Of a stretch of DNA of 37,797 nt, positions 15,354-21,757 are shown piece after piece. Location of the stretch: positions 1 through 37,797 of the forward strand of contig JAUIFP010000024.1 of assembly GCA_030430365.1 (NCBI GenBank), written 5' to 3'. Under the pieces are notes generated by a model. It ran no database searches. It worked only from the letters and a program-made list of their open reading frames with translations, and had not been told where the DNA came from. This stretch comes from Alphaproteobacteria bacterium (lineage in GTDB: Bacteria; Pseudomonadota; Alphaproteobacteria; Sphingomonadales; Sphingomonadaceae). The position numbers were made by a program, and so were the translations under genes. The stretch's first letter is position 1; each line of letters opens with the position of its first letter.

Positions 15354-16294
15354 CACCAGACGAGCAGACCAGAGCGCGGCTTACGCGGAGCGCGGCCATC
15401 GCTTCGATCTCGGTGGCTCTGCTGCTCGCCACGCTCAAACTTTGGGCGACCTGGCGCACCGGCTCGACTGCGATGCTGGGCAGCCTTGCCGATACGATGC
15501 TGGATCTCATTGCCAGCATTGCGACTCTTGCCGGAGTGTGGATAGCCGCAATGCCGGCTGACAGGGATCACCGCTTCGGCCATGGCAAGGCGGAAGCGCT
15601 TGCTGCGATGGTCCAGATTCTGCTGATTGCACTATCGGCATTCGGCATTGCCATTCGCGCCGTCGGCCAATGGATTGCCGGTGCCCGAACGGAAGCGGCG
15701 GAAGAAGGGATCGCCGTCTCGCTGATCGCCATTGCGGCGACTTTCGGGCTGCTGGCCTGGCAGCGACACGTCATCCGCCGGACGCAAAGCGTCGCGATTT
15801 CGACCGATCACCTTCACTACAAGTCCGACTTGTTGCTCAACGTCGCGGTCATTGCCGCGCTCGTGCTCGATCATTTTGTCGGACTTGTCGGATCGGATCC
15901 ATTTTTCGGACTGGTCATTGCGCTATGGCTCGCCTGGGGTGCCTGGCGCGCCTCGTCGGACGTGATCGACGAGATCATGGATAGGGAATGGCCTGAGGAA
16001 AGGCGGCAGGAATTCCTTGCTGTTGTGGCCAAACAGCCGGAACTGCGCGGCGTGCACGATCTGCGCACACGAACCAGCGGCTCACTCGACTTCGTGCAAT
16101 TTCATGCGGCCGTCGATCCGGACATGACGGTTTCGGATGCACACCGCGTGATGGACGAAATCGAAGCCAGGATCGAACGGGCCTTTCCCGGTGTCGAAGT
16201 GCTGATCCATCCGGACCCTGAAGGGCTGATCGACGAAGAAGGTGTCGCCAGCGAAGAATTGCTGCCGGGCGCCGGATCGGACGAAAGCAAATAA
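15350..16294 (+). CDS. Cation diffusion facilitator (FieF-like) metal exporter
   Basis: A 314-residue inner-membrane antiporter, with six helices up to about residue 200 and a cytoplasmic metal-binding C-terminal domain to about 290. The transport site is of the DDHD type: Asp48 and Asp52 in SLADTMLDL, and His156 and Asp160 in LHYKSDLLLN, as in E. coli FieF (zinc, iron or cadmium efflux using the proton gradient). The HRFGHGKAEA loop and the late LDFVQFHAAVDPDM segment are also typical. Metal choice cannot be settled from sequence. Overlap with pdxH by 4 bases indicates translational coupling. Only 8 bases separate it from the convergent hydrolase gene. Confidence 0.93.
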   Translation: MTPDEQTRARLTRSAAIASISVALLLATLKLWATWRTGSTAMLGSLADTMLDLIASIATLAGVWIAAMPADRDHRFGHGKAEALAAMVQILLIALSAFGIAIRAVGQWIAGARTEAAEEGIAVSLIAIAATFGLLAWQRHVIRRTQSVAISTDHLHYKSDLLLNVAVIAALVLDHFVGLVGSDPFFGLVIALWLAWGAWRASSDVIDEIMDREWPEERRQEFLAVVAKQPELRGVHDLRTRTSGSLDFVQFHAAVDPDMTVSDAHRVMDEIEARIERAFPGVEVLIHPDPEGLIDEEGVASEELLPGAGSDESK

Positions 16295-16302
16295 GAGGCA
16301 GA

Positions 16303-17445
16303 CTAATCCGCCGGGAACAGCGCCACGATGTCGGCCAGCGCGTCGTTGAGCCGATCGCGCTGTGCGTCCTCGGTATTTCCCAGACGCACGAGCACCAGGC
16401 TCTGGCCCGGCGAAACCAGCACATATTGTCCCTGATGCCCCAGCATGGCCATCAGGCCTGAAGGCCCCCGGTCCGCGAACAGCACATCGCGATCGGTACC
16501 CGAAGGCCGGTTCAGCCAGATTTGCGCGCCGTAATCGGGCGCAAGGGGGCTGGGTGTGGACATGAACGCGATCCAGCTCCTGGGGACCAGCTGCCCGCCT
16601 CTCGCCGCGCCCTGACTGCGCAGGAATTCTCCGAATCTTGCCCAATCGCGGGCCGTTGCGTGAATCATGCTGCCGCCGATCATCGTTCCGGCTGCGTCAT
16701 ATTCGGCGATTGTCGAATGCATGCCCAGCGGGACGAACAGCCGAGCTTTCAGAAAATCGTCCACTGCCGATCGGCGCGCGTCCGGTGCAGTGTCAGGCGT
16801 CAATACGCGTGCCGCAATATCCGCAAGGATTACGCTGCTACTGGTGGAATATTCGAATTTTCGGCCAGGCAGGGCTTCCAGGGGCTGTGCTTCCGCCCAG
16901 CTCGCCATATCGTCGCGGCCTTGCAGAAACAGCATGCGCACCGTGTCGGAATCGTAGGCGGGTTCGCCTTCTTCCGTGTGCCGCAGACCGGAACGCATCT
17001 GCAGCAGCTGGCGCAAGGTGATTTCCCCTCGCGGATCTCCAGGGCGCTGCCAGTTCGGTATTGGCGGTGTCTCGTCCAGCCGCAACTTGCCGTCTGCCAC
17101 CAGCATCCCGATCATCACCCCGGTGATCGTCTTCGACATGGACCAGCCGACGAATCGGGTTTCCTCGCCATAGGGCGCGGCGTAGCGTTCGGCCACGATG
17201 TCGCCCTCATGCATCAGGATGAAGGCACGCGTCTCCCCGATTTCCTCACCGCTGAAGAGCGCGTCGATCTTGCCCGCCAGTTCTTTCCTCGGTGCGCCCG
17301 GGTTTTCGGTGACGGCTTCCATTGCCCGGGCGCTTGCGGCCAGGTCCACAGTCTGCTCGGGCGCATTGCTTCCGCATGCGCATAGCCCCAGCGAGAGGGC
17401 TGGCAGCAAGCTATTCGAAAAGATAGAGAGGCTCGGCCGCTTCAT
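16303..17445 (-). CDS. Beta-lactamase-fold serine hydrolase, probable lipoprotein
   Basis: A 380-residue exported protein of the class C beta-lactamase-related family (PF00144). The catalytic SxxK motif is Ser102-Met-Ser-Lys105 (GWSMSKTITG) and the second motif is Tyr199-Ser-Thr in FEYSTSSS, where penicillinases have YxN. The N-terminus has a hydrophobic stretch ending LGLCACGS, so Cys22 or Cys24 may be lipidated; the lipobox is not canonical. Such proteins can be esterases, amidases or peptidases; a true beta-lactamase is not implied. I chose the ATG at 17445, preceded by GAGAG, over the TTG at 17466. It diverges from a small Cys-rich gene with only about 25-31 bases between starts. Confidence 0.9.
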   Translation of the reverse strand: MKRPSLSIFSNSLLPALSLGLCACGSNAPEQTVDLAASARAMEAVTENPGAPRKELAGKIDALFSGEEIGETRAFILMHEGDIVAERYAAPYGEETRFVGWSMSKTITGVMIGMLVADGKLRLDETPPIPNWQRPGDPRGEITLRQLLQMRSGLRHTEEGEPAYDSDTVRMLFLQGRDDMASWAEAQPLEALPGRKFEYSTSSSVILADIAARVLTPDTAPDARRSAVDDFLKARLFVPLGMHSTIAEYDAAGTMIGGSMIHATARDWARFGEFLRSQGAARGGQLVPRSWIAFMSTPSPLAPDYGAQIWLNRPSGTDRDVLFADRGPSGLMAMLGHQGQYVLVSPGQSLVLVRLGNTEDAQRDRLNDALADIVALFPAD

Positions 17446-17470
17446 GCCGGCGCATCTCTCGGACAAGTAG

Positions 17471-17836
17471 GTGGCTATGGCAACCGCAAAGCAACAGAGA
17501 AGAAAACGCTCTTCCAGGCGTACCGCCCGCTGGCCGGGAATCCTGCTGCTTGCAGCCGTCCTGGCTGCAGGCCTTGCATGGTATTTGCGGGAAACCTTGA
17601 TGGACCAGGCCGTTGCAGGGGCCGCCTTCGGGGCCCGTATGAGCTGCTCCTGCCGCTATATTGGCGGGCGCGATCTGAACGACTGCCGGAAGGACTTCGT
17701 GCCCGGCATGGGGATGATCCGGCTGCGCGAAGACCGCGATGCGCAAAGCATTACCGCCAGCTTTCCTCTGCTGGCGAGCCAGACTGCCACCTATCGCCAG
17801 GGCCAGGGCTGTCTGCTTGAACCGTGGACGCGCTGA
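17471..17836 (+). CDS. Small membrane-anchored Cys-rich protein of unknown function
   Basis: Up to 121 residues. A basic N-terminus (KQQRRKRSSRRTAR) precedes one membrane helix at about 21-38, with a periplasmic domain holding Cys59, Cys61 (MSCSCRYIGGRDL), Cys72 and Cys114 (GQGCLLEP). The start is either GTG at 17471 or ATG at 17477. The layout helix, CSC, GRD, spaced Cys, then GxGC-LL recalls the N-terminal module found in front of the beta-lactamase-like domain in some proteobacterial serine hydrolases; this is from memory. Here it stands alone next to a hydrolase that lacks it. It converges with mnmA, 21 bases apart. Function unknown. Confidence 0.8.
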   Translation: MAMATAKQQRRKRSSRRTARWPGILLLAAVLAAGLAWYLRETLMDQAVAGAAFGARMSCSCRYIGGRDLNDCRKDFVPGMGMIRLREDRDAQSITASFPLLASQTATYRQGQGCLLEPWTR

Positions 17837-17845
17837 TGCGCGGCA

Positions 17846-17865
17846 CGGCCTGCGATATCAGGCCG
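17846..17865. other. Hairpin over the mnmA stop codon
   Basis: CGGCCTG (17846-17852) and CAGGCCG (17859-17865) form a 7-bp stem with a 6-base loop, placed between the convergent small Cys-rich gene (stop 17834-17836) and mnmA (stop 17858-17860). The mnmA stop lies at the loop/stem border. There is no T-run; it may still mark the 3' ends of both messages. Confidence 0.45.
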
Positions 17866-19027
17866 CACCAACGGTATCGGTAATCCATCCCCCGCCCACA
17901 ACGCGCTCTCCGGCATAGATTACCGCGGCCTGTCCGGGGGCGACGCCATATTCTTCCGAAGAGAAGCGGATCGTGGTGCGCGCGCCTTCTCCCAGCGGCC
18001 CCTCCAATGTCACGGGAACGGGCTTGGCAAGCGAGCGGACCTTGGCCGTCAGCGGCGGCGCCCTATTGCCAAAGGGCAGCGGGCCGATGCGGTTCGTTTC
18101 ATCGATATGCGCGGCCGCAACGCCGAGCATGCGCTTGGGCCCGGCGATCACGCGCGCATTCTCGGCATCGAGCGCAATGACGTAGAGCGGCTCGCTCTGG
18201 CCGCCAATATCGAGCCCGCGGCGCTGGCCCACAGTGAAATGGATGACGCCGGCATGGCGGCCCAGCACCGCGCCGCTTTCGGCATGCACGATTTCACCCG
18301 GCACCACGCCTTCAGGCCGGATCGAGCGGACGATCTTCGCATAGTCGCCATCGGGTACGAAGCAGATGTCCTGGCTGTCGGGCTTGGCGGCAACGCTCAG
18401 CTCGGCCTGATCGGCCAGCGCGCGGACATCCTGTTTCGGCAGGCCGCCCAATGGGAAGCGCAGGAAGGCGAGCTGTTCTTCGGTGGTCGCGTAAAGGAAA
18501 TAGCTCTGATCGCGTGCCGGATCGAGTGCGCGGTGGAGTTCGGGACCGGCCGGGCCCATGATCCGCCGGACATAATGCCCGGTCGCCAGGCAATCGGCGC
18601 CGAGTTCCTTGGCCATGGCCAGCAGGTCCGTGAATTTGGGCCCCATATTGCAGCGGATGCAGGGAATGGGTGTACGCCCCGCCAGATAGTCGTCTGCAAA
18701 ACGGTCGACCACTTCCTCCCGGAATGCCGTTTCGTGGTCGAACACATAATGTGCGATCCCCAGCCGGTCTGCGACGTTGCGTGCATCGCGAATATCGTCC
18801 CCGGCGCAGCAGGCCCCCTTGCGCCCGGTGGCTGCTCCGTAATCGTAGAGCTGCAAGGTAATCCCGATCACTTCGGCACCGGTCGAAGCGGCAAGCGCAG
18901 CCACGACCGAAGAATCGACGCCGCCCGACATGGCCACGACGATCCGGCATTCGCGCGGCTCTCGCGGCAGATCGAACAAGGCGGCCGCATCGAGTGCGGG
19001 CATATCGAGATTGGTCGCTAGGGACAT
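17858..19027 (-). CDS. mnmA: tRNA-specific 2-thiouridylase MnmA
   Basis: A 389-residue enzyme that thiolates uridine 34 of the wobble position in Lys, Glu and Gln tRNAs. The ATP pyrophosphatase loop SGGVDSS is at 34-40. The two catalytic cysteines are Cys126 in [11 protein letters not shown] and Cys222 in [30 protein letters not shown] and FTVGQRRGL are further family landmarks. The frame stays open to 19165, but the ATG at 19027 ([19 protein letters not shown]) gives a sensible length. It diverges from the small ORF upstream of sciP, sharing a 115-base intergenic region that carries two GANTC sites. Confidence 0.95.
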   Translation of the reverse strand: MSLATNLDMPALDAAALFDLPREPRECRIVVAMSGGVDSSVVAALAASTGAEVIGITLQLYDYGAATGRKGACCAGDDIRDARNVADRLGIAHYVFDHETAFREEVVDRFADDYLAGRTPIPCIRCNMGPKFTDLLAMAKELGADCLATGHYVRRIMGPAGPELHRALDPARDQSYFLYATTEEQLAFLRFPLGGLPKQDVRALADQAELSVAAKPDSQDICFVPDGDYAKIVRSIRPEGVVPGEIVHAESGAVLGRHAGVIHFTVGQRRGLDIGGQSEPLYVIALDAENARVIAGPKRMLGVAAAHIDETNRIGPLPFGNRAPPLTAKVRSLAKPVPVTLEGPLGEGARTTIRFSSEEYGVAPGQAAVIYAGERVVGGGWITDTVGAA

Positions 19028-19092
19028 GGGGCGGCCCTTACACTGCCGCGCGCCATACCGCAAAGTGCAGGCCTGCAACCCTAACGCATGGT

Positions 19093-19129
19093 GAATCGCG
19101 GCTTTACCGGATGTTGACCAAGCTGAGTC
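19093..19129. promoter_or_regulatory. Two GANTC (CcrM) sites in the mnmA / sciP-operon divergent region
   Basis: GAATC at 19093-19097 and GAGTC at 19125-19129 lie 14-50 bases before the small ORF that leads into sciP. GANTC is the cell-cycle methylation target in alphaproteobacteria and marks promoters read by GcrA and related regulators. Two sites in 37 bases is denser than chance would usually give. No clear -35/-10 pair could be placed (TTGACC at 19114 has no matching -10). Confidence 0.4.
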
Positions 19130-19142
19130 TAAGAGAGCCACC

Positions 19143-19460
19143 ATGTACGAAGGGAATATCCTCAATCTGGGCTCAATCGCACCGGCACGCGATCCGTTTT
19201 CGGGCGCTGAGGGAATGCATGTGCTCAGTTGGGGCGAACTGGTCGCTCGGCTGGGTGCCGCTCGCGATTTCCGCCGGATAATCGTTGGCGATCATGTCTA
19301 TCGGGGGAGCTTCGATTACGCCTCTGCCTGCCACATTGCAGCCTTGGGTGGCGGAAAACCTGGAATTAACCCATTTGCTTTAACCAATCGAAAAGCGACG
19401 GAAAGCATAAGCTTAAGTGTCATGAGCGATACGAATACCTGCGACCGAGGAAGACAATGA
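19143..19460 (+). CDS. Small protein of unknown function, translationally coupled to sciP
   Basis: A 105-residue reading frame, [19 protein letters not shown] at the start, with a compact alpha-helical-looking middle ([18 protein letters not shown]) and a polar tail. I regard it as a real gene because it fills the space between mnmA and sciP, its first two thirds use the GC-rich third positions seen in neighbours, GAGAG precedes the ATG, and its TGA overlaps the sciP ATG in an ATGA junction, the usual sign of coupled translation. No signal peptide or membrane helix is visible. I vaguely recall similar small proteins in sphingomonads but know no function. The last 35 codons are more AT-rich, so the true C-terminal sequence is less constrained. 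Confidence 0.65.
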   Translation: MYEGNILNLGSIAPARDPFSGAEGMHVLSWGELVARLGAARDFRRIIVGDHVYRGSFDYASACHIAALGGGKPGINPFALTNRKATESISLSVMSDTNTCDRGRQ

Positions 19461-19756
19461 TCGAAAACCAGAATATCCGGCCAGCGCAGGTGATCGGTCC
19501 GCTTGGCGAACCCCTGACGATCGACGACTTGCCGCCCCCGGACACGAAGCGCTGGGTGGTCCGCCGCAAGGCGGAAGTCGTGGCTGCCGTCAATGGCGGC
19601 CTGCTCACCATCGATGAGGTGCTCGATCGCTACGGCCTGACGCTGGAGGAATTCGCATCCTGGCAGCGGGCAGTCGACCGTTCGGGAATGCAGGGGCTGC
19701 GCGTCACTCGCATTCAGCATTACCGCGATCTTTACGAACGCCAGTTGAAATACTGA
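19457..19756 (+). CDS. sciP: SciP-type CtrA inhibitor (DUF1153)
   Basis: A 99-residue helix-turn-helix protein matching SciP, which binds the cell-cycle master regulator CtrA and blocks its activation of promoters in Caulobacter. Characteristic segments are VIGPLGEPLTIDDLPPP, KRWVVRRKAEVVAAVNGGLL, EVLDRYGLTLEEFASWQRAV and the basic end GLRVTRIQHYRDLYERQ. Length is close to the Caulobacter protein. It overlaps the preceding small ORF by 4 bases and is followed 21 bases after its stop by a strong intrinsic terminator, so the two genes form a compact two-gene unit. AT-rich TTAACC elements at 19366 and 19380, inside the upstream ORF, resemble CtrA half-sites but are wrongly spaced. Confidence 0.94.
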   Translation: MIENQNIRPAQVIGPLGEPLTIDDLPPPDTKRWVVRRKAEVVAAVNGGLLTIDEVLDRYGLTLEEFASWQRAVDRSGMQGLRVTRIQHYRDLYERQLKY

Positions 19757-19777
19757 CCGAACAACTTCTGCAAAACC

Positions 19778-19804
19778 AAGGGCCGGAATTTCCGGCCCTT
19801 TTTT
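19778..19804 (+). terminator. Rho-independent terminator after sciP
   Basis: AAGGGCCGG (19778-19786), loop AATTT, and CCGGCCCTT (19792-19800) form a perfect 9-bp stem followed by a run of six T ending at 19804. It lies 22 bases after the sciP stop. This is the only textbook intrinsic terminator I found in the window. Confidence 0.92.
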
Positions 19805-19814
19805 GTTGCGCCAG

Positions 19815-19880
19815 GCAAGTTTATCTTGCTGCATTCATACAGCCGCAACTTGCGAGTTGGACGGCCGGCTTGCCGCCGGC
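19815..19880. repeat. Three small dyads upstream of the GlsB-type gene
   Basis: In the 183-base gap between the sciP terminator and the GlsB-type gene there are three consecutive short inverted repeats: GCAAG/CTTGC (19815-19829), CAACT/AGTTG (19846-19859) and GCCGGC/GCCGGC (19864-19880). They could structure a leader RNA. No open frame or clear promoter is visible in this gap. Confidence 0.3.
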
Positions 19881-19987
19881 ATTCGTTCTACCGCAAAACT
19901 ATGGGCACTGATCCGCCGAAAGAGCGTTTGAACAGTGTTGGCGGGCCGCAGCGGCCCTGAGCCGAGAACTTAGAGAGGAGACGAAGC

Positions 19988-20254
19988 ATGGGTTGGATAA
20001 TTGCGCTGATCGTTGGCGGTGTGGCCGGATGGCTGGCAAGCATGGTGATGAATCGCGATGCGTCGATGGGAATCTTCTGGAATATCGTGGTCGGCTGTGT
20101 CGGCTCTATCGTCGGGAACGCCCTGGCTGGGCCGCTTCTCGGCATTCAATCGACCGTCCAGGCTTTCTCGCTCACGGGCCTGATCGTCGCCTTCGTGGGG
20201 GCAGTAGTGCTGCTAGCGATCGTAAATCTGATCCAGCGCGGGCGTATGCGCTGA
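19988..20254 (+). CDS. GlsB/YeaQ/YmgE family small membrane protein
   Basis: An 88-residue protein with three predicted membrane helices (about 2-20, 28-48 and 58-82) and a Gly-rich first helix (GWIIALIVGGVAGWLASMVM), the pattern of the transglycosylase-associated protein family. Members are often part of the general stress response, but their biochemical role is not known. AGAGAGGAG lies before the ATG, a strong ribosome-binding site. It stands alone: a terminator precedes it and a large hairpin follows 10 bases after its stop. No EcfG-type (GGAAC...CGTT) promoter was found upstream. Confidence 0.9.
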   Translation: MGWIIALIVGGVAGWLASMVMNRDASMGIFWNIVVGCVGSIVGNALAGPLLGIQSTVQAFSLTGLIVAFVGAVVLLAIVNLIQRGRMR

Positions 20255-20263
20255 ACGAGTTTT

Positions 20264-20309
20264 GAAGCGGCGGATAAGACACAATGCGATTGTGTTTTGC
20301 CGCCGCTTC
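20264..20309 (+). other. Near-perfect 21-bp RNA hairpin downstream of the GlsB-type gene
   Basis: GAAGCGGCGG (20264-20273) pairs with CCGCCGCTTC (20300-20309), and ACACAAT (20279-20285) with ATTGTGT (20289-20295) around a GCG loop. The bases between can pair as U-G, A-U, A-U and G-U, leaving one bulged A (20274). The two wobbles pair only in plus-strand RNA. No T-run follows, so it is more likely a 3'-end stabiliser or processing element than a standard terminator. Confidence 0.7.
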
Positions 20310-20521
20310 CATTTCCGCGTATCTTGAGAATTCTGTTTCGGGTCCGATCTATAGCTTGGCACGTAGGCCTCGGGACTTTGGTGTGTCTTCGGCAGAGCGT
20401 GCATTGTCACTATGGCGCAGGGCGCCTATGGACTGCGTGAAAAGCCGCCGGCCGTGCGCCGGCTGGCCTTGTGTAACAACACACCGGTCAGCGGGCCGGC
20501 TTGTCGGGGCTTTGTGTCAGA
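20310..20521. other. Non-coding leader before the RND efflux operon
   Basis: About 210 bases with no credible gene. It contains a GCCGGC-N5-GCCGGC dyad near 20447-20463 and a short TGTGT/ACACA dyad near 20470-20483. TTGTCA (20404-20409) with TATGGA 17 bases later is a weak promoter candidate. No riboswitch class or regulator site that I can name is recognisable. Confidence 0.35.
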
Positions 20522-21745
20522 ATGAATTACGAGACGACCGTCGACACCGGCCAGGAGCCGTTCCTTGACGGCGATGATCCGTTAGGCGATCCGGACGAGG
20601 CGCGCGCAAAACAGCGCAAGCGGCGCTTGTTGGTGATCGCAGCTGTCGCGCTGCTCGTGCTCATTGTCGTGGCGATGATGTCAAAGGGCGGCGAAGAGGC
20701 GCAATTCGCGCCGGGCGCGGGGCAGGCACCTACCGTTACCGTCAGTGTACCCGGCACAACCACCGTGCAGGGCGAAATCCAGGCTACCGGCACTCTTGCG
20801 GCGCGGCGCGAAATGCCCGTGGGCGTTGTGGGCGAAGGCGGGCGAGTCGTTTCCGTGCCGGTCGAGGCGGGGCAGTGGGTCCGCAGGGGCCAGGTTCTCG
20901 CAGTGATCGACCGTTCGGTCCAATCCCAGCAGGCAGTCAGCAGCGCGGCGCAAGTCGAAGTGGCTAAGGCCGATGCCGAGTTGGCAGAGGCCAATCTCGC
21001 GCGCGCCTTGAAGCTGGTGGACCGCGGTTTCATTTCGACTGCGGATGTCGATCGGCTGACGGCAACGCGTGATGCCGCCGTCGCCCGCGTAAAGGTCGCG
21101 GAAGCGCAATATCGCGAATTGCTGGCCCGCAATGCGCGGCTGAATATCGTCGCGCCGGAAGCAGGCTTGCTGCTGGAGCGCAATGTCGAACCGGGGCAGG
21201 TCGTCAGCCCCGGATCGGGCGCATTGTTCAGCATTGCCAAGGGCGGCGAGATGGAATTGCTGGCCGAACTGGGCGAAAGCGATCTCGCGGCCATTTCCGT
21301 GGGTGTTCCCGCCAAGGTCGTGCCCGCCGGCACCGACAAGACGTTCACCGGCGAAGTCTGGCAGATTGCACCTGTCATTTCCGAACAGAACCGCCAGGGC
21401 GTCGCGCGTGTTGCCTTGTCTTACGCGCCCGAATTGCGGCCGGGCGGATTTGCGACTGCGACCGTTATCAGCGGGACCGTGGTCGCCCCCATGCTGCCGG
21501 AATCGGCAATTCTTTCGGACGACAAGGGCAGTTACGTCTTTGTTGTCGGTGAAGACAACAAGGCTGAGCGGCGCGATGTCCAAACCGGACTCATTACCGA
21601 CAATGGAATTGCAGTCACAAGCGGGCTGAGCGGCAACGAACGGGTCGTGATGCGGGCGGGCGGCTTCCTGACAGAAGGTGAAACGATCAATCCGGTCGAT
21701 GAAGGCGCGCAAGCGCAGCAACCTGCGGAAACGCAGGACAGCTGA
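20522..21745 (+). CDS. RND efflux periplasmic adaptor (membrane fusion protein)
   Basis: A 407-residue adaptor of the HlyD/AcrA type linking an inner-membrane pump to an outer-membrane channel. It has an acidic-then-basic cytoplasmic leader of about 35 residues (ending AKQRKRR), a single membrane anchor at about 36-53, a lipoyl-like half domain (VGEGGRVVSVPVEAGQWVRR), a short coiled hairpin at about 135-200 rich in Ala and Glu, the second lipoyl half (NIVAPEAGLLLERNVEPGQV), then a beta-barrel and membrane-proximal domain. It is anchored by a helix, not a lipid. The ATG at 20522 is preferred to a TTG at 20501. It lies 12 bases before the pump gene; no TolC-like channel is encoded nearby. Confidence 0.93.
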   Translation: MNYETTVDTGQEPFLDGDDPLGDPDEARAKQRKRRLLVIAAVALLVLIVVAMMSKGGEEAQFAPGAGQAPTVTVSVPGTTTVQGEIQATGTLAARREMPVGVVGEGGRVVSVPVEAGQWVRRGQVLAVIDRSVQSQQAVSSAAQVEVAKADAELAEANLARALKLVDRGFISTADVDRLTATRDAAVARVKVAEAQYRELLARNARLNIVAPEAGLLLERNVEPGQVVSPGSGALFSIAKGGEMELLAELGESDLAAISVGVPAKVVPAGTDKTFTGEVWQIAPVISEQNRQGVARVALSYAPELRPGGFATATVISGTVVAPMLPESAILSDDKGSYVFVVGEDNKAERRDVQTGLITDNGIAVTSGLSGNERVVMRAGGFLTEGETINPVDEGAQAQQPAETQDS

Positions 21746-21757
21746 GCCGGAACCGCA

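Noticed and set aside
19366-19383. Possible CtrA site TTAA...TTAA upstream of sciP
   Set aside because: The two TTAA elements are separated by 10 bases, not 7, and lie inside the upstream ORF.
20404-20432. Promoter candidate TTGTCA-N17-TATGGA before the efflux operon
   Set aside because: The -10 element matches only three of six consensus bases; not better than chance in this region.
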